A program made the translations under genes and the position numbers. Below the pieces are notes generated by a model that made no database searches, was not told where the DNA came from, and saw nothing but the letters and a program-made list of their open reading frames with translations. Below, piece by piece: positions 21,674-30,062 of a DNA stretch of 45,687 bases (position 1 is the stretch's first letter; every line of letters starts with the position of its first letter). The stretch comes from a virus, in the IMG/VR virus record IMGVR_UViG_3300033143_003961, positions 1-45,687 of that record. One strand, written 5' to 3'.

Positions 21674-22565
21674 ATTAACAGTAGTAAGTAAGGATCAAAT
21701 GATTAGTATTGAAAAAACAGCTAAAAGAATGGTTGACTCTAAGTTATGCCCAAAAGGTATGTCTTGGCAGGACTTGGCTATTTGTGGACAACGTGGCGCT
21801 GAATGTGGGATAGAACCGGGACAAGCTATGTCTGAAATTTATGTCGTACAAGGAACCGCACAATTTAAATCAGAATTACAACTAGAATTGATGTATAAAA
21901 ATATCGTAGGATTCAGACATATTGTTACCCAATGGGAAGAAGATATTGTTGAAGCTATATTTTATTCAATGGATCTACCTAAAGATGGTGTTAAGCGCTC
22001 AATGACTAGAGCAAGAGCGGATAAAGCGGAATGGTCGATTATCCCAGAAAAAACTTGGGCTAATGGTAAAAGTACAACAAAGAAAGATTCTAAAGGAAAA
22101 ACAATTTATAAAATAAAAGACCAATGGGCAAAGAATCCTATCGGTATGTTATTTAATCGGCTTATTTCAGAGGTCGCTAGGACTCAATTTCCACAATATA
22201 AATCTAGTATGTCAATAAATTTAGTTAATTATAGCGAATCTCAAGAAGCAATTTCTAATTTATACCCAGAGACAGAAACAATTATAGATCCGGCTAGCAA
22301 TAATGTCGTTAATATTGAAACTGGCGAAGTTGTTGAAAGCGAAACAAAGCGAAACAAAGCGAAACAAAGCGAAGTTGTTGAAGTAGAAGTTATTGAAAAA
22401 GCAGATCCAACCAATGAAGAAGAAGCACCTGTTGAAGAAATGGCAGAACAAAAAGATAATAGCAAGTGTCCTAAGTGTGGTCATGACATGGTAGAAAAAG
22501 AAGGCAAATACGGAACGTTTACAGCTTGTAGTAATTATCCAGCTTGCAAATATATTCAAAAATAA
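21657..22565 (+). CDS. RecT-like annealing protein with zinc-ribbon tail
   Basis: 302 residues, TAAAGGAG site. Residues 1-215 resemble phage RecT-type single-strand annealing proteins (SWQDLAICGQRGAECGIEPGQAMSEIYVVQGTAQFKSELQLELM; NPIGMLFNRLISEVARTQFP). A repeat-rich linker (ETKRNKAKQSEVVEVEVIE) leads to a topoisomerase-type zinc ribbon, CPKCGHDMVEKEGKYGTFTACSNYPACKY (last 30 residues). The added ribbon is unusual and may improve single-strand binding. Works with SbcCD next door and SSB. Confidence 0.7.
   Translation: MTQQNKLTVVSKDQMISIEKTAKRMVDSKLCPKGMSWQDLAICGQRGAECGIEPGQAMSEIYVVQGTAQFKSELQLELMYKNIVGFRHIVTQWEEDIVEAIFYSMDLPKDGVKRSMTRARADKAEWSIIPEKTWANGKSTTKKDSKGKTIYKIKDQWAKNPIGMLFNRLISEVARTQFPQYKSSMSINLVNYSESQEAISNLYPETETIIDPASNNVVNIETGEVVESETKRNKAKQSEVVEVEVIEKADPTNEEEAPVEEMAEQKDNSKCPKCGHDMVEKEGKYGTFTACSNYPACKYIQK
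22341..22370 (+). repeat. 10-bp unit three times
   Basis: GAAACAAAGC three times in tandem in the linker of the RecT-like gene, flanked on both sides by GAAGTTGTTGAA. Thirty bases, so the frame is kept. Confidence 0.9.
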
Positions 22566-22579
22566 TCAAGGAGAAGAAC

Positions 22580-22924
22580 ATGACATTAAAACTAAAAGAT
22601 CAAACACAATCAATAGAATTAAACGAATTACTCACAGATTTAATTAAAAAAGAAGTTGCGCTAAAAGTAGCAAAAGATATTCAAAATGATTTTTATAAAG
22701 CTTTGGGGAAAGTTATTGGGATATTTGGATATGATTATTATTTTAAACTCAAAGATTCCGACACAGTTTATAAGACAGTTGAAAGTAAAGGACGATTTGT
22801 TTCATTTGAACGAAATTCTTATGCTCGAACAAAGCATGGTGATGAGAAAAAAGGTTCATTGTCACGAAAAGAAGCCGATCAAGTTATTACTGATGGTAAT
22901 TATTGCGAGGTAGATCCATGTTAA
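22580..22924 (+). CDS. Hypothetical protein between RecT-like and SbcD
   Basis: 114 residues from ATG 22580 (CAAGGAG site). Helical N-terminus (MTLKLKDQTQSIELNELLTDLIKKEVALKVAKDIQNDFYKALG) and a basic beta part (SKGRFVSFERNSYARTKHGDEKKGSLSRKEADQVI). Overlaps the SbcD start by 7 nt. Position suggests a recombination accessory; not recognised. Confidence 0.7.
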   Translation: MTLKLKDQTQSIELNELLTDLIKKEVALKVAKDIQNDFYKALGKVIGIFGYDYYFKLKDSDTVYKTVESKGRFVSFERNSYARTKHGDEKKGSLSRKEADQVITDGNYCEVDPC

Positions 22925-23991
22925 AAATATGTAATTTAGGAGATTTGCATTTAAAAGGTAGCGATTTTGATAGATGCAAACTAGGATTAGGCTTAATTAA
23001 AGAAAAGCTCATAGAGCTTAAAATTGATTTACTAATTATTCATGGTGATATTTTTGACAAATATAATATTGCAGATCGATATAAGACTACAGGAGAATTA
23101 CAAGGATTATTGATTGAGTTTCTTTTACTCGGTACTGATTTTGAGATTATTATTAATCCGGGCAATCACGATATGCTAGGTAATCAAAAATCTGCTCTTG
23201 AGTTTCTTAAAATTTACGACAGAGTGAAGTTGATAGAAAAGCCAGATGTTATTGTTAAAGATAATGTAAGTATCGGAATTTTACCTTGGATTGAAAAAGG
23301 AACTTATTACTCTAAATTCTGCAAAGGACTTTCAAAAACAGAGTCAGAACAAAAGTTTACAGAAGAAATTCATAAAGTATTAGGTTTTTTTAAATCTGAA
23401 TTTGAATGTGACATGGACCACAAACTTTTATTTGGTCATGTAGATATTGCAGGAACTAAAGTAAATAAAAGCTATATTGTTTCTGGTGTTGGGTTTTCTT
23501 TCAATAAATCACATATAGAAGCTACTGGATGCGACTATTTTTCTTTCTCACACATTCATAAGCGTGGTGGTGGATACGTTGGCTCGCCTTGGCAACAAAA
23601 CTTCGGTGAAGAAGGAAATCCTCAAGGAATTGAAATTATTACAATTGACGGCAAAGATCGAAATATTGAGTACATTAAAATCGATATGCCAGAATTTAAA
23701 ACGATTATTATTAATAATGTTGAAGATGTTGCAAGCTTAGCTTTTAACGTTGAATGGAATTATAAGCTTAGGTTTAATAGCGAGGAAGCATATAATCTCT
23801 TTATTGAAAAATTTAATCAAGAGAACGTTATTATAGAAAAACTCTACACTAAGCAGAAACACGTCCTAAGGACCGACAAAGAAGTTACCGCAACAATGTC
23901 TGACGATGATTTGCTGGATGAATTTATTAAGATCAATAAAATTCCTGTCGGAATCACAGAAAAAGAAATTAAGGAGATTGCAAATCTATAG
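22918..23991 (+). CDS. sbcD: SbcD/Mre11-like nuclease
   Basis: 357 residues from ATG 22918 (GCGAGG site). Metallophosphatase motifs: Asp9-Leu-His11, GDIFD (43-47), GNHD (82-85), then LLFGHVDIAG (about 170) and SHIHKRGGGYVGSPWQQNF (about 205-225), all metal ligands present. C-terminal part is a short cap and helix for binding the ATPase. With SbcC it resects or clears DNA ends and hairpins, like T4 gp47/gp46, making the single strands used by the RecT-like protein. Confidence 0.92.
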   Translation: MLKICNLGDLHLKGSDFDRCKLGLGLIKEKLIELKIDLLIIHGDIFDKYNIADRYKTTGELQGLLIEFLLLGTDFEIIINPGNHDMLGNQKSALEFLKIYDRVKLIEKPDVIVKDNVSIGILPWIEKGTYYSKFCKGLSKTESEQKFTEEIHKVLGFFKSEFECDMDHKLLFGHVDIAGTKVNKSYIVSGVGFSFNKSHIEATGCDYFSFSHIHKRGGGYVGSPWQQNFGEEGNPQGIEIITIDGKDRNIEYIKIDMPEFKTIIINNVEDVASLAFNVEWNYKLRFNSEEAYNLFIEKFNQENVIIEKLYTKQKHVLRTDKEVTATMSDDDLLDEFIKINKIPVGITEKEIKEIANL

Positions 23992-24012
23992 TTTTTTATG
24001 TTACACTTTTTA

Positions 24013-24018
24013 TATAAT
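24013..24018 (+). promoter_or_regulatory. Possible -10 box before Rha
   Basis: Consensus TATAAT in the 47-bp gap after sbcD, 21 nt before the Rha ATG. The -35 region is poor (TAGTTT-like at 17 nt), so a promoter here would need an activator or be weak. Confidence 0.3.
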
Positions 24019-24038
24019 AAAATTATGGAGGCAAAAAA

Positions 24039-24755
24039 ATGCAATTAGTAGAAGTAAAAAAAGAAGAAGTTTATTGTGATAGTTTAATAGTTGCTAGAAA
24101 GTTTGAACAACCACACAAAGAAGTTGTGAAAAGAATATTAAAATTAGAGGATGATTTTAATAAATTAAGGGGGGTTTCAAACCCCCCTAAAACACTAAAG
24201 GAAAATAGAGAATATCGAAATCAAAAATACACAGCGTATTTAATGAATCGAGAATTTTTTTCTTTATTAGTTATGAGATTTAAAGGAATCAAAGCTCTTG
24301 AGTGGCAAATTAAGTTTAATAATGCGTTTTACGCAATGGAAGAGCAACTTGTAAAAGAAAAAACAAACGCAAGTAACACTTATTGGCTCAAGGGGCGTAA
24401 AACTTTAACTAATGGGAGGAAAGAAACAACAGATGTTATAAAAGACTTTGTTGAGTACGCAACAAGGCAAGGAAGCACTAAGGCTAAATATTACTATACA
24501 CACATAACTACGGCAACCTATCGGGCGCTAGATTTAATGTATCAAAAAAAACCAAAACTAAGAGACACGCTGAACATCTATGAGATTGGCGAATTATTGC
24601 TAACAGAAAGATTTGCTAGAAATTCTTTAAAAAAATATATGGACCTAAACAGAAACTACAAAGACATATATGAATCAGTCAGGGATGACTTAGTTGCTTA
24701 TGCTGAAAACATAAAAATACCAAAGCTAGTTGAAAGGAATAAAGATGAATCTTAA
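24039..24755 (+). CDS. Rha-family phage regulatory protein
   Basis: 238 residues, TATGGAGG site. Residues 1-105 are the Rha domain (DSLIVARKFEQPHKEVVKRILKLED...NREYRNQKYTAYLMNREFFSLLVMRFKGIKALEWQIKFNNAF). The C-terminal 130 residues are helical and unlike the KilA-C/ANT domains I know (YYTHITTATYRALDLMYQKKPKLRDTLNIYEIGELL). It interrupts the sbcD-sbcC pair, unusual. A GC-rich palindrome lies in its coding sequence. Known relatives affect lysis/lysogeny choice; here the role is unknown. Confidence 0.85.
   Translation: MQLVEVKKEEVYCDSLIVARKFEQPHKEVVKRILKLEDDFNKLRGVSNPPKTLKENREYRNQKYTAYLMNREFFSLLVMRFKGIKALEWQIKFNNAFYAMEEQLVKEKTNASNTYWLKGRKTLTNGRKETTDVIKDFVEYATRQGSTKAKYYYTHITTATYRALDLMYQKKPKLRDTLNIYEIGELLLTERFARNSLKKYMDLNRNYKDIYESVRDDLVAYAENIKIPKLVERNKDES
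24168..24188 (+). repeat. GC-rich perfect palindrome inside rha
   Basis: Arms AGGGGGGTTT and AAACCCCCCT around a single C, encoding RGVSNPP. Far GC-richer than its surroundings; a very stable RNA hairpin or a DNA site. Confidence 0.85.
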
Positions 24756-26913
24756 AAAAGTAACAATTCAAAACTTTGGCTGTCATAAAAATTCAGTCAT
24801 AGAAATACCGGACGGAATCACCGCCGTAATAGGGCAAAACGGATCTGGAAAAAGTTTTTTCCTTGAATCAATACCTGCTGTTCAGTATGGAGAATTTCCT
24901 TCAAGACCCGGAAACATTATTGACAATATGACCCTTGGATATATTGGGGATGGTCTTATATCAATCGAGGTAGAAAAGAACGGTGTTGATTATTTATTGG
25001 AAAGAAAAACAAGGAAAACAGCAAAAACAGAACTTTCAGATGCAGTCCTTACAGATTTAACAAATAATAAACAAGTTGCTGGACCTAAAATAACAGAATT
25101 TGAACAAGAAGTTAAGAATCTTTTTGGAGATCCACGTTTATTTTTTGCATCAAGCTTTATGTCTCAAGGGAATAAAGGCGATTTAGTAGAATGTAAAATT
25201 ACAGAGCGTAAAGAAATACTTGCTGAACTTCTTGGTTTAGAGAGATTTAAAGATAAATCAGAGCACTTTAACGAGAAGTATAAAGTAATAAACATTAAAC
25301 TAGAGGAATTTGAGCAGAAAAAGGATTTAATAAATTCATCCATAGAAGTTATAGACATTAACATGAAAAAGCTCATAGAGAGCGAAAAAGCTTTGCATGA
25401 GAAAGAATTAAAAGACATTGTTGCCGAGGTTGACTCACTAAAAGATAAGCTAGGTGATTTATTGAAGCAAGAAGAAGATAATTCGAAAATTCAATCTCAA
25501 ATAAAAGATAAAGAATTCAGAGCCTTATCTATTGATAGAGAAATAACTTCTTTAACTTTTTTAATTTCAAATATTGATTCTTTAAAAAAAGAGCAAAAAG
25601 ATAGAGAAACGCTTATCCAAGAAAATGAGCTGCTCGTTAAAGAGAATCAAGTTATTCAGAAAATGAAGGATAATAATAATCGATTCATTAACGAATGGAA
25701 CGATAAAAATAATGTTATTATTTTTACAAACAACAAGATCCACTTAGAAATTGGTGAGTTAAAAGGCGACATAGAGCAAATCAGAAGTGCTAAAGCATTA
25801 AAAGTCTCTAAGTTTAAGCAATTAAAAGAATCTTTAGAGCATGAAAGCAATCGGCTTGTTCCGGGTAAGTATACCGCTACCGAATGTCAGAGTTGTGATT
25901 TTATTAAGTCTGCATTTAAGGCAAAAGAAGAATTGTCAAAACTTAGTGAAATGGATTTTCCTGAATATGACACGCAGGCAGAGATTCTTTTTAATAAGAT
26001 CGAAGAGCTTAAATGTAAGATTGAGGATACCTATGAAAAGCCTAAGCTAGAACTTGTCCCAGATATTAAACAGTTGAACACGATACCTGCTGATAAGACT
26101 AGCGAAATTATTAAAGCTGAAAAAGCTTCTAGCGATATTGAATCTAACAAGTCCAAAATTGAGCTTCTAAATAAAGAAATTTTAGATTTAAAAGGAACCG
26201 TTGCCGTTGTTGATATTTCTGTTAGAGATTCTCTTGAAAACCTATTCAAAGATCAAAACAGTAAGTGTGATAGACTCGCTTTGTTAATTAAAGAAAAAGA
26301 AAAAGAAATTGCGACTATTGACGAAAAAGTTAGAAAAAACAAAGAGTTTGAGGAAAAGATTAAAAATTTAGACAAAGAAAACGAGCAAAACCAAAAAGAT
26401 AAGAAGATTTACTTCTATTTAAAGAAAGCCTTTGGGAAGAATGGTATTCAAGCGTTATTAATTGATTCCGCTATTCCACAAATTCAGTCTATATCTGATG
26501 AATTGATTCAAATTGCAACAGAGGGAAGAATGAGCATTATTTTCTCGACAGAGCGAAAACTTAAATCTGGTCAAACAAGAGAAGGATTTGAAATAATATG
26601 TTCAGATGAAAAGGGTGAGCGTGACGTTAAAGATTTTTCTGGTGGAGAACAAAAATTATTAAAAATAATTATTCGTCTAACAATTGCTATTTTTCAAGCA
26701 CTATCTTCAAACGTTAAGTCTGATATTTTATTTATAGATGAAGCTTTTGACGCTCTTGATGCTGAAAATGCAGAACGTATGCTCTTTGTGCTGCACAGCT
26801 TAAAACAATACTTTAAAAAAGTTATATTTGTTAGCCATAACGAAGAGTTATTAACAGATTTCCCCCAGAAGATAATTCTTAAAAAGGAAGGGGGGTATAC
26901 AGTTGTCTCTTAA
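24745..26913 (+). CDS. sbcC: SbcC/Rad50-like ATPase
   Basis: 722 residues from ATG 24745 (GAAAGGAA), overlapping rha by 11 nt. Walker A GQNGSGKS (30-37), Q-loop region QGNKGD (about 147), two coiled-coil arms meeting at a zinc hook CQSC (about 380), ABC signature FSGGEQ (about 632), Walker B LFIDEAFDALD (about 662) and the H-loop VSHNEEL. The coil is short compared with cellular SbcC, as in phage gp46 proteins. Partner of the SbcD-like nuclease. Confidence 0.93.
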   Translation: MNLKKVTIQNFGCHKNSVIEIPDGITAVIGQNGSGKSFFLESIPAVQYGEFPSRPGNIIDNMTLGYIGDGLISIEVEKNGVDYLLERKTRKTAKTELSDAVLTDLTNNKQVAGPKITEFEQEVKNLFGDPRLFFASSFMSQGNKGDLVECKITERKEILAELLGLERFKDKSEHFNEKYKVINIKLEEFEQKKDLINSSIEVIDINMKKLIESEKALHEKELKDIVAEVDSLKDKLGDLLKQEEDNSKIQSQIKDKEFRALSIDREITSLTFLISNIDSLKKEQKDRETLIQENELLVKENQVIQKMKDNNNRFINEWNDKNNVIIFTNNKIHLEIGELKGDIEQIRSAKALKVSKFKQLKESLEHESNRLVPGKYTATECQSCDFIKSAFKAKEELSKLSEMDFPEYDTQAEILFNKIEELKCKIEDTYEKPKLELVPDIKQLNTIPADKTSEIIKAEKASSDIESNKSKIELLNKEILDLKGTVAVVDISVRDSLENLFKDQNSKCDRLALLIKEKEKEIATIDEKVRKNKEFEEKIKNLDKENEQNQKDKKIYFYLKKAFGKNGIQALLIDSAIPQIQSISDELIQIATEGRMSIIFSTERKLKSGQTREGFEIICSDEKGERDVKDFSGGEQKLLKIIIRLTIAIFQALSSNVKSDILFIDEAFDALDAENAERMLFVLHSLKQYFKKVIFVSHNEELLTDFPQKIILKKEGGYTVVS

Positions 26914-27310
26914 TTTTGAGCAATATAAACCGAAAGTTTACTTACATTGGATGAAAAAAAAAGGAGAAGATAAAAATGCGTTTCTTAAAGGTAATATTTA
27001 TCCCGGTGTTGATATTATTTTATTTAGCAACAAAAGGAAGGAAGAAAAAACGCATCCTGACTTTGTGGCATGGTTTTACACCAAAAAGAACAAAAAAGGA
27101 TTCTCAAAGGGAATCTATTCAAAAATCTCTATTTATATAAATAAAACAGATGATGGCGAGGAAATTATGTTTGCAAAAGTTGGCATCTATACCTATTGGT
27201 ATATTATAAAAAACTATGCAAAGCACAACCACGAAGATCCGGATTACTATCTTTATGAAACTCCACAGTTAGATGGTACTCCCGACTATACAAAGCATGA
27301 AGGCGAATAA
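26903..27310 (+). CDS. Hypothetical protein (135 aa), TTG start
   Basis: TTG 26903 with GGAAGGGGGG upstream, overlapping sbcC by 11 nt. Trp/Tyr/Lys-rich, small beta protein look (VDIILFSNKRKEEKTHPDFVAWFYTKKNKKGFSKG; EEIMFAKVGIYTYWYIIKNYAKHNHEDPDYYLYE). Basic surface suggests nucleic-acid contact. Not recognised. Confidence 0.65.
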   Translation: MSLNFEQYKPKVYLHWMKKKGEDKNAFLKGNIYPGVDIILFSNKRKEEKTHPDFVAWFYTKKNKKGFSKGIYSKISIYINKTDDGEEIMFAKVGIYTYWYIIKNYAKHNHEDPDYYLYETPQLDGTPDYTKHEGE

Positions 27311-27743
27311 AAGATTTATTTGCAACGGATATGTGGACTTGGCTAGAAATAAGCCGGGTCTATATATCACCTTCCAAGATCAAGAGCTATATATTGAGCT
27401 TGGCGACATAATGACACAATCACATCAAGTTATTTGTTCAGTATATGAGCATTACGAGACACAAGAACATGACGACAACATGAAAACGTTTAACAAGCTC
27501 ATTAAAAAGCTAGGTCCAGTTTATGAGTTTAAAAACACTAAAGGCGGTATTTTTGGTTTCATAGGAAGAAAACGTTTTAAGATGTATAGTTTTTTTAATA
27601 TGTTTTACTTGTTTGAAGTGGAGCACTTAGAGGAAAGTCTCTTTAAGTATGCTAGAAACGCTGTAAGAAAAAGTAAGCTGTATTATTCTAAGCTAGAACA
27701 TTATATTTTATCAATTAAAGCAAAAGAAATAGGAGAAAAATAA
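27297..27743 (+). CDS. Hypothetical protein (148 aa)
   Basis: Start set at ATG 27297 because the longer frame begins inside the upstream gene without a site; overlap 14 nt. Alternating beta and helix (LYITFQDQELYIELGDIMTQSHQVICSVYEHYETQEHDD; RKRFKMYSFFNMFYLFEVEHLEE). Unknown. Confidence 0.65.
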   Translation: MKANKRFICNGYVDLARNKPGLYITFQDQELYIELGDIMTQSHQVICSVYEHYETQEHDDNMKTFNKLIKKLGPVYEFKNTKGGIFGFIGRKRFKMYSFFNMFYLFEVEHLEESLFKYARNAVRKSKLYYSKLEHYILSIKAKEIGEK

Positions 27744-27744
27744 C

Positions 27745-28026
27745 ATGGGCAAAATAACCGAATTAAAACGTATTTATAACCATTTTGGAAGAGATAATCA
27801 GCTAGCCAAGCTGAAAGAAGAGATGATTGAGTTGTATCAAGAGATCGAAAAAATATCAACTCACCACAAGATACACGACCATTTTTTTGAGGAATTGGCT
27901 GATGTGATGATAGTCTGTCATCAGTTCTATATCCAGTATCAATCAGTAGTAGAAAAGCATGTTGACCACAAGATTAAAAGGACATTGAAGCGGATAAGAA
28001 AGGGTTATTATTCTGCTACACATTAA
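27745..28026 (+). CDS. MazG-like nucleotide pyrophosphohydrolase
   Basis: 93 residues, AGGAG site. LAKLKEEMIELYQEIEK then FFEELADVMIVCHQF give the EExxE plus ExxD metal set of all-alpha NTP pyrophosphatases. Too short for full MazG, typical of phage single-domain forms. It may clean nucleotide pools or lower host alarm signals. Last rightward gene; its stop overlaps that of the opposite gene by 4 nt. Confidence 0.75.
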   Translation: MGKITELKRIYNHFGRDNQLAKLKEEMIELYQEIEKISTHHKIHDHFFEELADVMIVCHQFYIQYQSVVEKHVDHKIKRTLKRIRKGYYSATH

Positions 28027-28053
28027 GCAACAAGTTTAAGCTTCTTGCTTAAT
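28022..28053. terminator. Inverted repeat at the convergent gene ends
   Basis: Arms ATTAAGCAA (28022-28030) and TTGCTTAAT (28045-28053), perfect 9 bp, 14-nt loop with extra AAG/CTT pairing. It lies where the early and late transcripts meet. T-runs are weak on both sides, so bidirectional termination is plausible but not certain. Confidence 0.45.
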
Positions 28054-28559
28054 CTTAATTGTTGAGGATTTACTGTATGGATATTTATATTAGGTCTTAG
28101 CTCTATCATTAATGCTTCTTTAAACGCAACTGCTACGTTTTCGGCACAATCAAAAGCGTCTGGATCGTTAAGAATAGGTGTTTCTCTGGATAATATAAAT
28201 GTTCGTATAAACTTTGAAGGAAAACTCCACTCGTCATAATTTTTACCAACATGATTATCTCTGAAATATTTTATCAGCTTAGCTTTTTCTGCTTCATGAA
28301 GTCCACGTTTTAATCTCATGTGAATAATATTGTCGTACCATTTTGGATTTAATTCTTTTTCTACAACACCACCATTAATATGTGCTTCGATAATATGAAC
28401 AGTTCCGTCTTCATCTATTTTAGATATTACCGATACATGAGAAACTTTTTTATCGAACGGATGAAACGGATCAGAAAAGAAACCTATTATATAACCAAGC
28501 AAATTATTCGCTTTATAAAACAACAAATCTCCTACTTGTGCCTCTAATAACTTAAACAT
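28023..28559 (-). CDS. Permuted papain-like (YiiX/YaeF-type) hydrolase
   Basis: 178 residues. GDLLFYKANNLLGYIIGFFSDPF, KVSHVSVIS (catalytic His near 41), HIIEAHINGGVVEKEL, then DAFDCAENVAVAF with the Cys near 145. His before Cys is the order of circularly permuted NlpC/P60 enzymes. No signal peptide. Likely cuts peptidoglycan peptide or acyl bonds at lysis or entry. TAATG-coupled to the holin-like gene, last of the cassette. Confidence 0.7.
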   Translation of the reverse strand: MFKLLEAQVGDLLFYKANNLLGYIIGFFSDPFHPFDKKVSHVSVISKIDEDGTVHIIEAHINGGVVEKELNPKWYDNIIHMRLKRGLHEAEKAKLIKYFRDNHVGKNYDEWSFPSKFIRTFILSRETPILNDPDAFDCAENVAVAFKEALMIELRPNINIHTVNPQQLRLSKKLKLVA

Positions 28560-29056
28560 TATATAACTCCTGTTATTTTCAACACTAAGCTTATAAAACC
28601 GCTAAAGATAGCTAAAGCAGAGATCCCATAGGCAATACGCTCTACTGGCTCAATCCTTTTTGATATTTTTTGTTTAAACATTTCAATATCTTTTGTTGAT
28701 TTTTCTGTTAGATCCTTATTCGCTTGGCAAGAAGCATGTAAAAGAGAAACTGCTATACCTAAATCTTTTATTTGTGCTGAATTTTCTTTTGTTGTTCTTA
28801 TGTTGTCTTTTATCATATCTCTGATCCCGTCATCTGCTTCTACAGATTGCTTTATAGATGCAATCCCTATAGACATATCTGCTTGACTATCTTTTATGTT
28901 TATAATATCTAATTCTAGTTTATCCATACGCTTTTCTCCGGATTCTAGTGTTGCCTTAATAATTCCAGAATTTCTTTCTAAATCCAGTATCTTATGGTGC
29001 TTTCCAATATTATCATCAATAATATCGTTCATTTCCTTTAATTCGACTAAATCCAT
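28559..29056 (-). CDS. Coiled-coil, C-terminal membrane protein, holin-like
   Basis: 165 residues. About 135 residues of helices with heptads (IIDDNIGKHHKILDLERN; DKLELDIINIKDSQADMS), then RIEPVERIAYGISALAIFSGFISLVLKITGVI, a single membrane helix at the end. This is the architecture of XhlA-type haemolysin/holin partners, though longer. It sits between two hydrolases, coupled both ways by TAATG. Holin or hydrolase-release role likely. Confidence 0.65.
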   Translation of the reverse strand: MDLVELKEMNDIIDDNIGKHHKILDLERNSGIIKATLESGEKRMDKLELDIINIKDSQADMSIGIASIKQSVEADDGIRDMIKDNIRTTKENSAQIKDLGIAVSLLHASCQANKDLTEKSTKDIEMFKQKISKRIEPVERIAYGISALAIFSGFISLVLKITGVI

Positions 29057-29460
29057 TAGTAGTTATATTCCCAACGTGCCATCCTTGGTCTTATATCGAG
29101 ATGGCAATATTTTTTACCTACACCTATTCCGTATGTAAGCTTGCATATATTAGCATATTCTTTTACCAGTTCTTCAATTTCTAGCCCTGATAGATACTTG
29201 CCATTAAGTTTTACCTTAAAATCGATTGCTCGGCAAATATCCGGCTGTTCGTATGTTGCTAAGTGCTTGCTATTGAAAGTAATTATATCTCGCCAGTTTT
29301 GATCTGTTTTATCTGCAAAAGATTTATAGATAGCGATATGCTCGTCCATAGTCCTTGCTGAATCTGTTATTTTGAATTCATACTCTTTGGCTAGAAGGTA
29401 ATCGAGGAATCGCAAAAGTAGTATATGCAGCAATGTGTCGTGCTTGCATATTATATTCAT
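29056..29460 (-). CDS. M15-type peptidase, endolysin candidate
   Basis: 134 residues. KITDSARTMDEHIAIYKS, then SKHLATYEQPDICRAIDFKVKL (zinc His and Asp) and KKYCHLDIRPRMARWEYNY (second His plus family ending). These match the D-Ala-D-Ala/L-Ala-D-Glu carboxypeptidase pattern used by many phage endolysins. No export signal, so it needs a holin. ATGA overlap with the barrel gene. Confidence 0.8.
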   Translation of the reverse strand: MNIICKHDTLLHILLLRFLDYLLAKEYEFKITDSARTMDEHIAIYKSFADKTDQNWRDIITFNSKHLATYEQPDICRAIDFKVKLNGKYLSGLEIEELVKEYANICKLTYGIGVGKKYCHLDIRPRMARWEYNY

Positions 29461-30062
29461 AGCTTAACTTCGATACCTAGACTTGTTGTACTATCTATAA
29501 AGCCAGACTTATCTATATAATAATTTTTGTATATAAACGAGACATTCTTATTTAATTTATATGTAATTTTTGCATCAACATCTAACATATAAAAAAGATA
29601 GAAACTTGTAACTTTTAATCCAAACTTTTCATAAAATCCTTGAAATTTATATCTAAATGAATTAATTAATCCTGCTTTTTCTGTATCATATATTATTGCA
29701 TAACTTAACTTGTGACTAAACGGTGGTTTCAGCCTATTCATTAATGGCCACCACGCATAACCTAAACCGACCCTAAATGTTTCATGCGCTATTATTGGGT
29801 TGTTTTCGTATCCAGAAAATAAAAATGCGCTATATTCTTTATCATAGTTAAAATCGTAACTAACTCCAGCCTTAAAACGTTCCGTTGTGTTAGCTTCATA
29901 CTTATTTAGATATGCTGTTAGCTCATCTTGCGTCGTTAAGAGCGAATAACTAGCACCAGTTTCACTCATAAACGTTGTTCCATCTGAAAAATTAGAATAG
30001 TTTACTTTCAGCCCAGCGAATAGCAAGCTTGATAAAATTAACGTTAAAAATAGTCTTTTCAT
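29457..30062 (-). CDS. Outer-membrane beta-barrel protein (DUF481-like)
   Basis: 201 residues. Signal peptide MKRLFLTLILSSLLFAG. The mature part alternates amphipathic strands with short turns (ERFKAGVSYDFNYDKEYSAFLFSGYEN; FRVGLGYAWWPL; HKLSYAIIYDTEKAG; SFRYKFQGFYEKFGLKVTSFYLFYM; AKITYKLNKNVSFIYKNYYID) and ends with a strand SLGIEVKL. This is the plan of small outer-membrane barrels such as DUF481/YdiY. Phage genes of this kind are rare. Within the lysis cassette it may weaken the outer membrane or block superinfection. Confidence 0.65.
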   Translation of the reverse strand: MKRLFLTLILSSLLFAGLKVNYSNFSDGTTFMSETGASYSLLTTQDELTAYLNKYEANTTERFKAGVSYDFNYDKEYSAFLFSGYENNPIIAHETFRVGLGYAWWPLMNRLKPPFSHKLSYAIIYDTEKAGLINSFRYKFQGFYEKFGLKVTSFYLFYMLDVDAKITYKLNKNVSFIYKNYYIDKSGFIDSTTSLGIEVKL

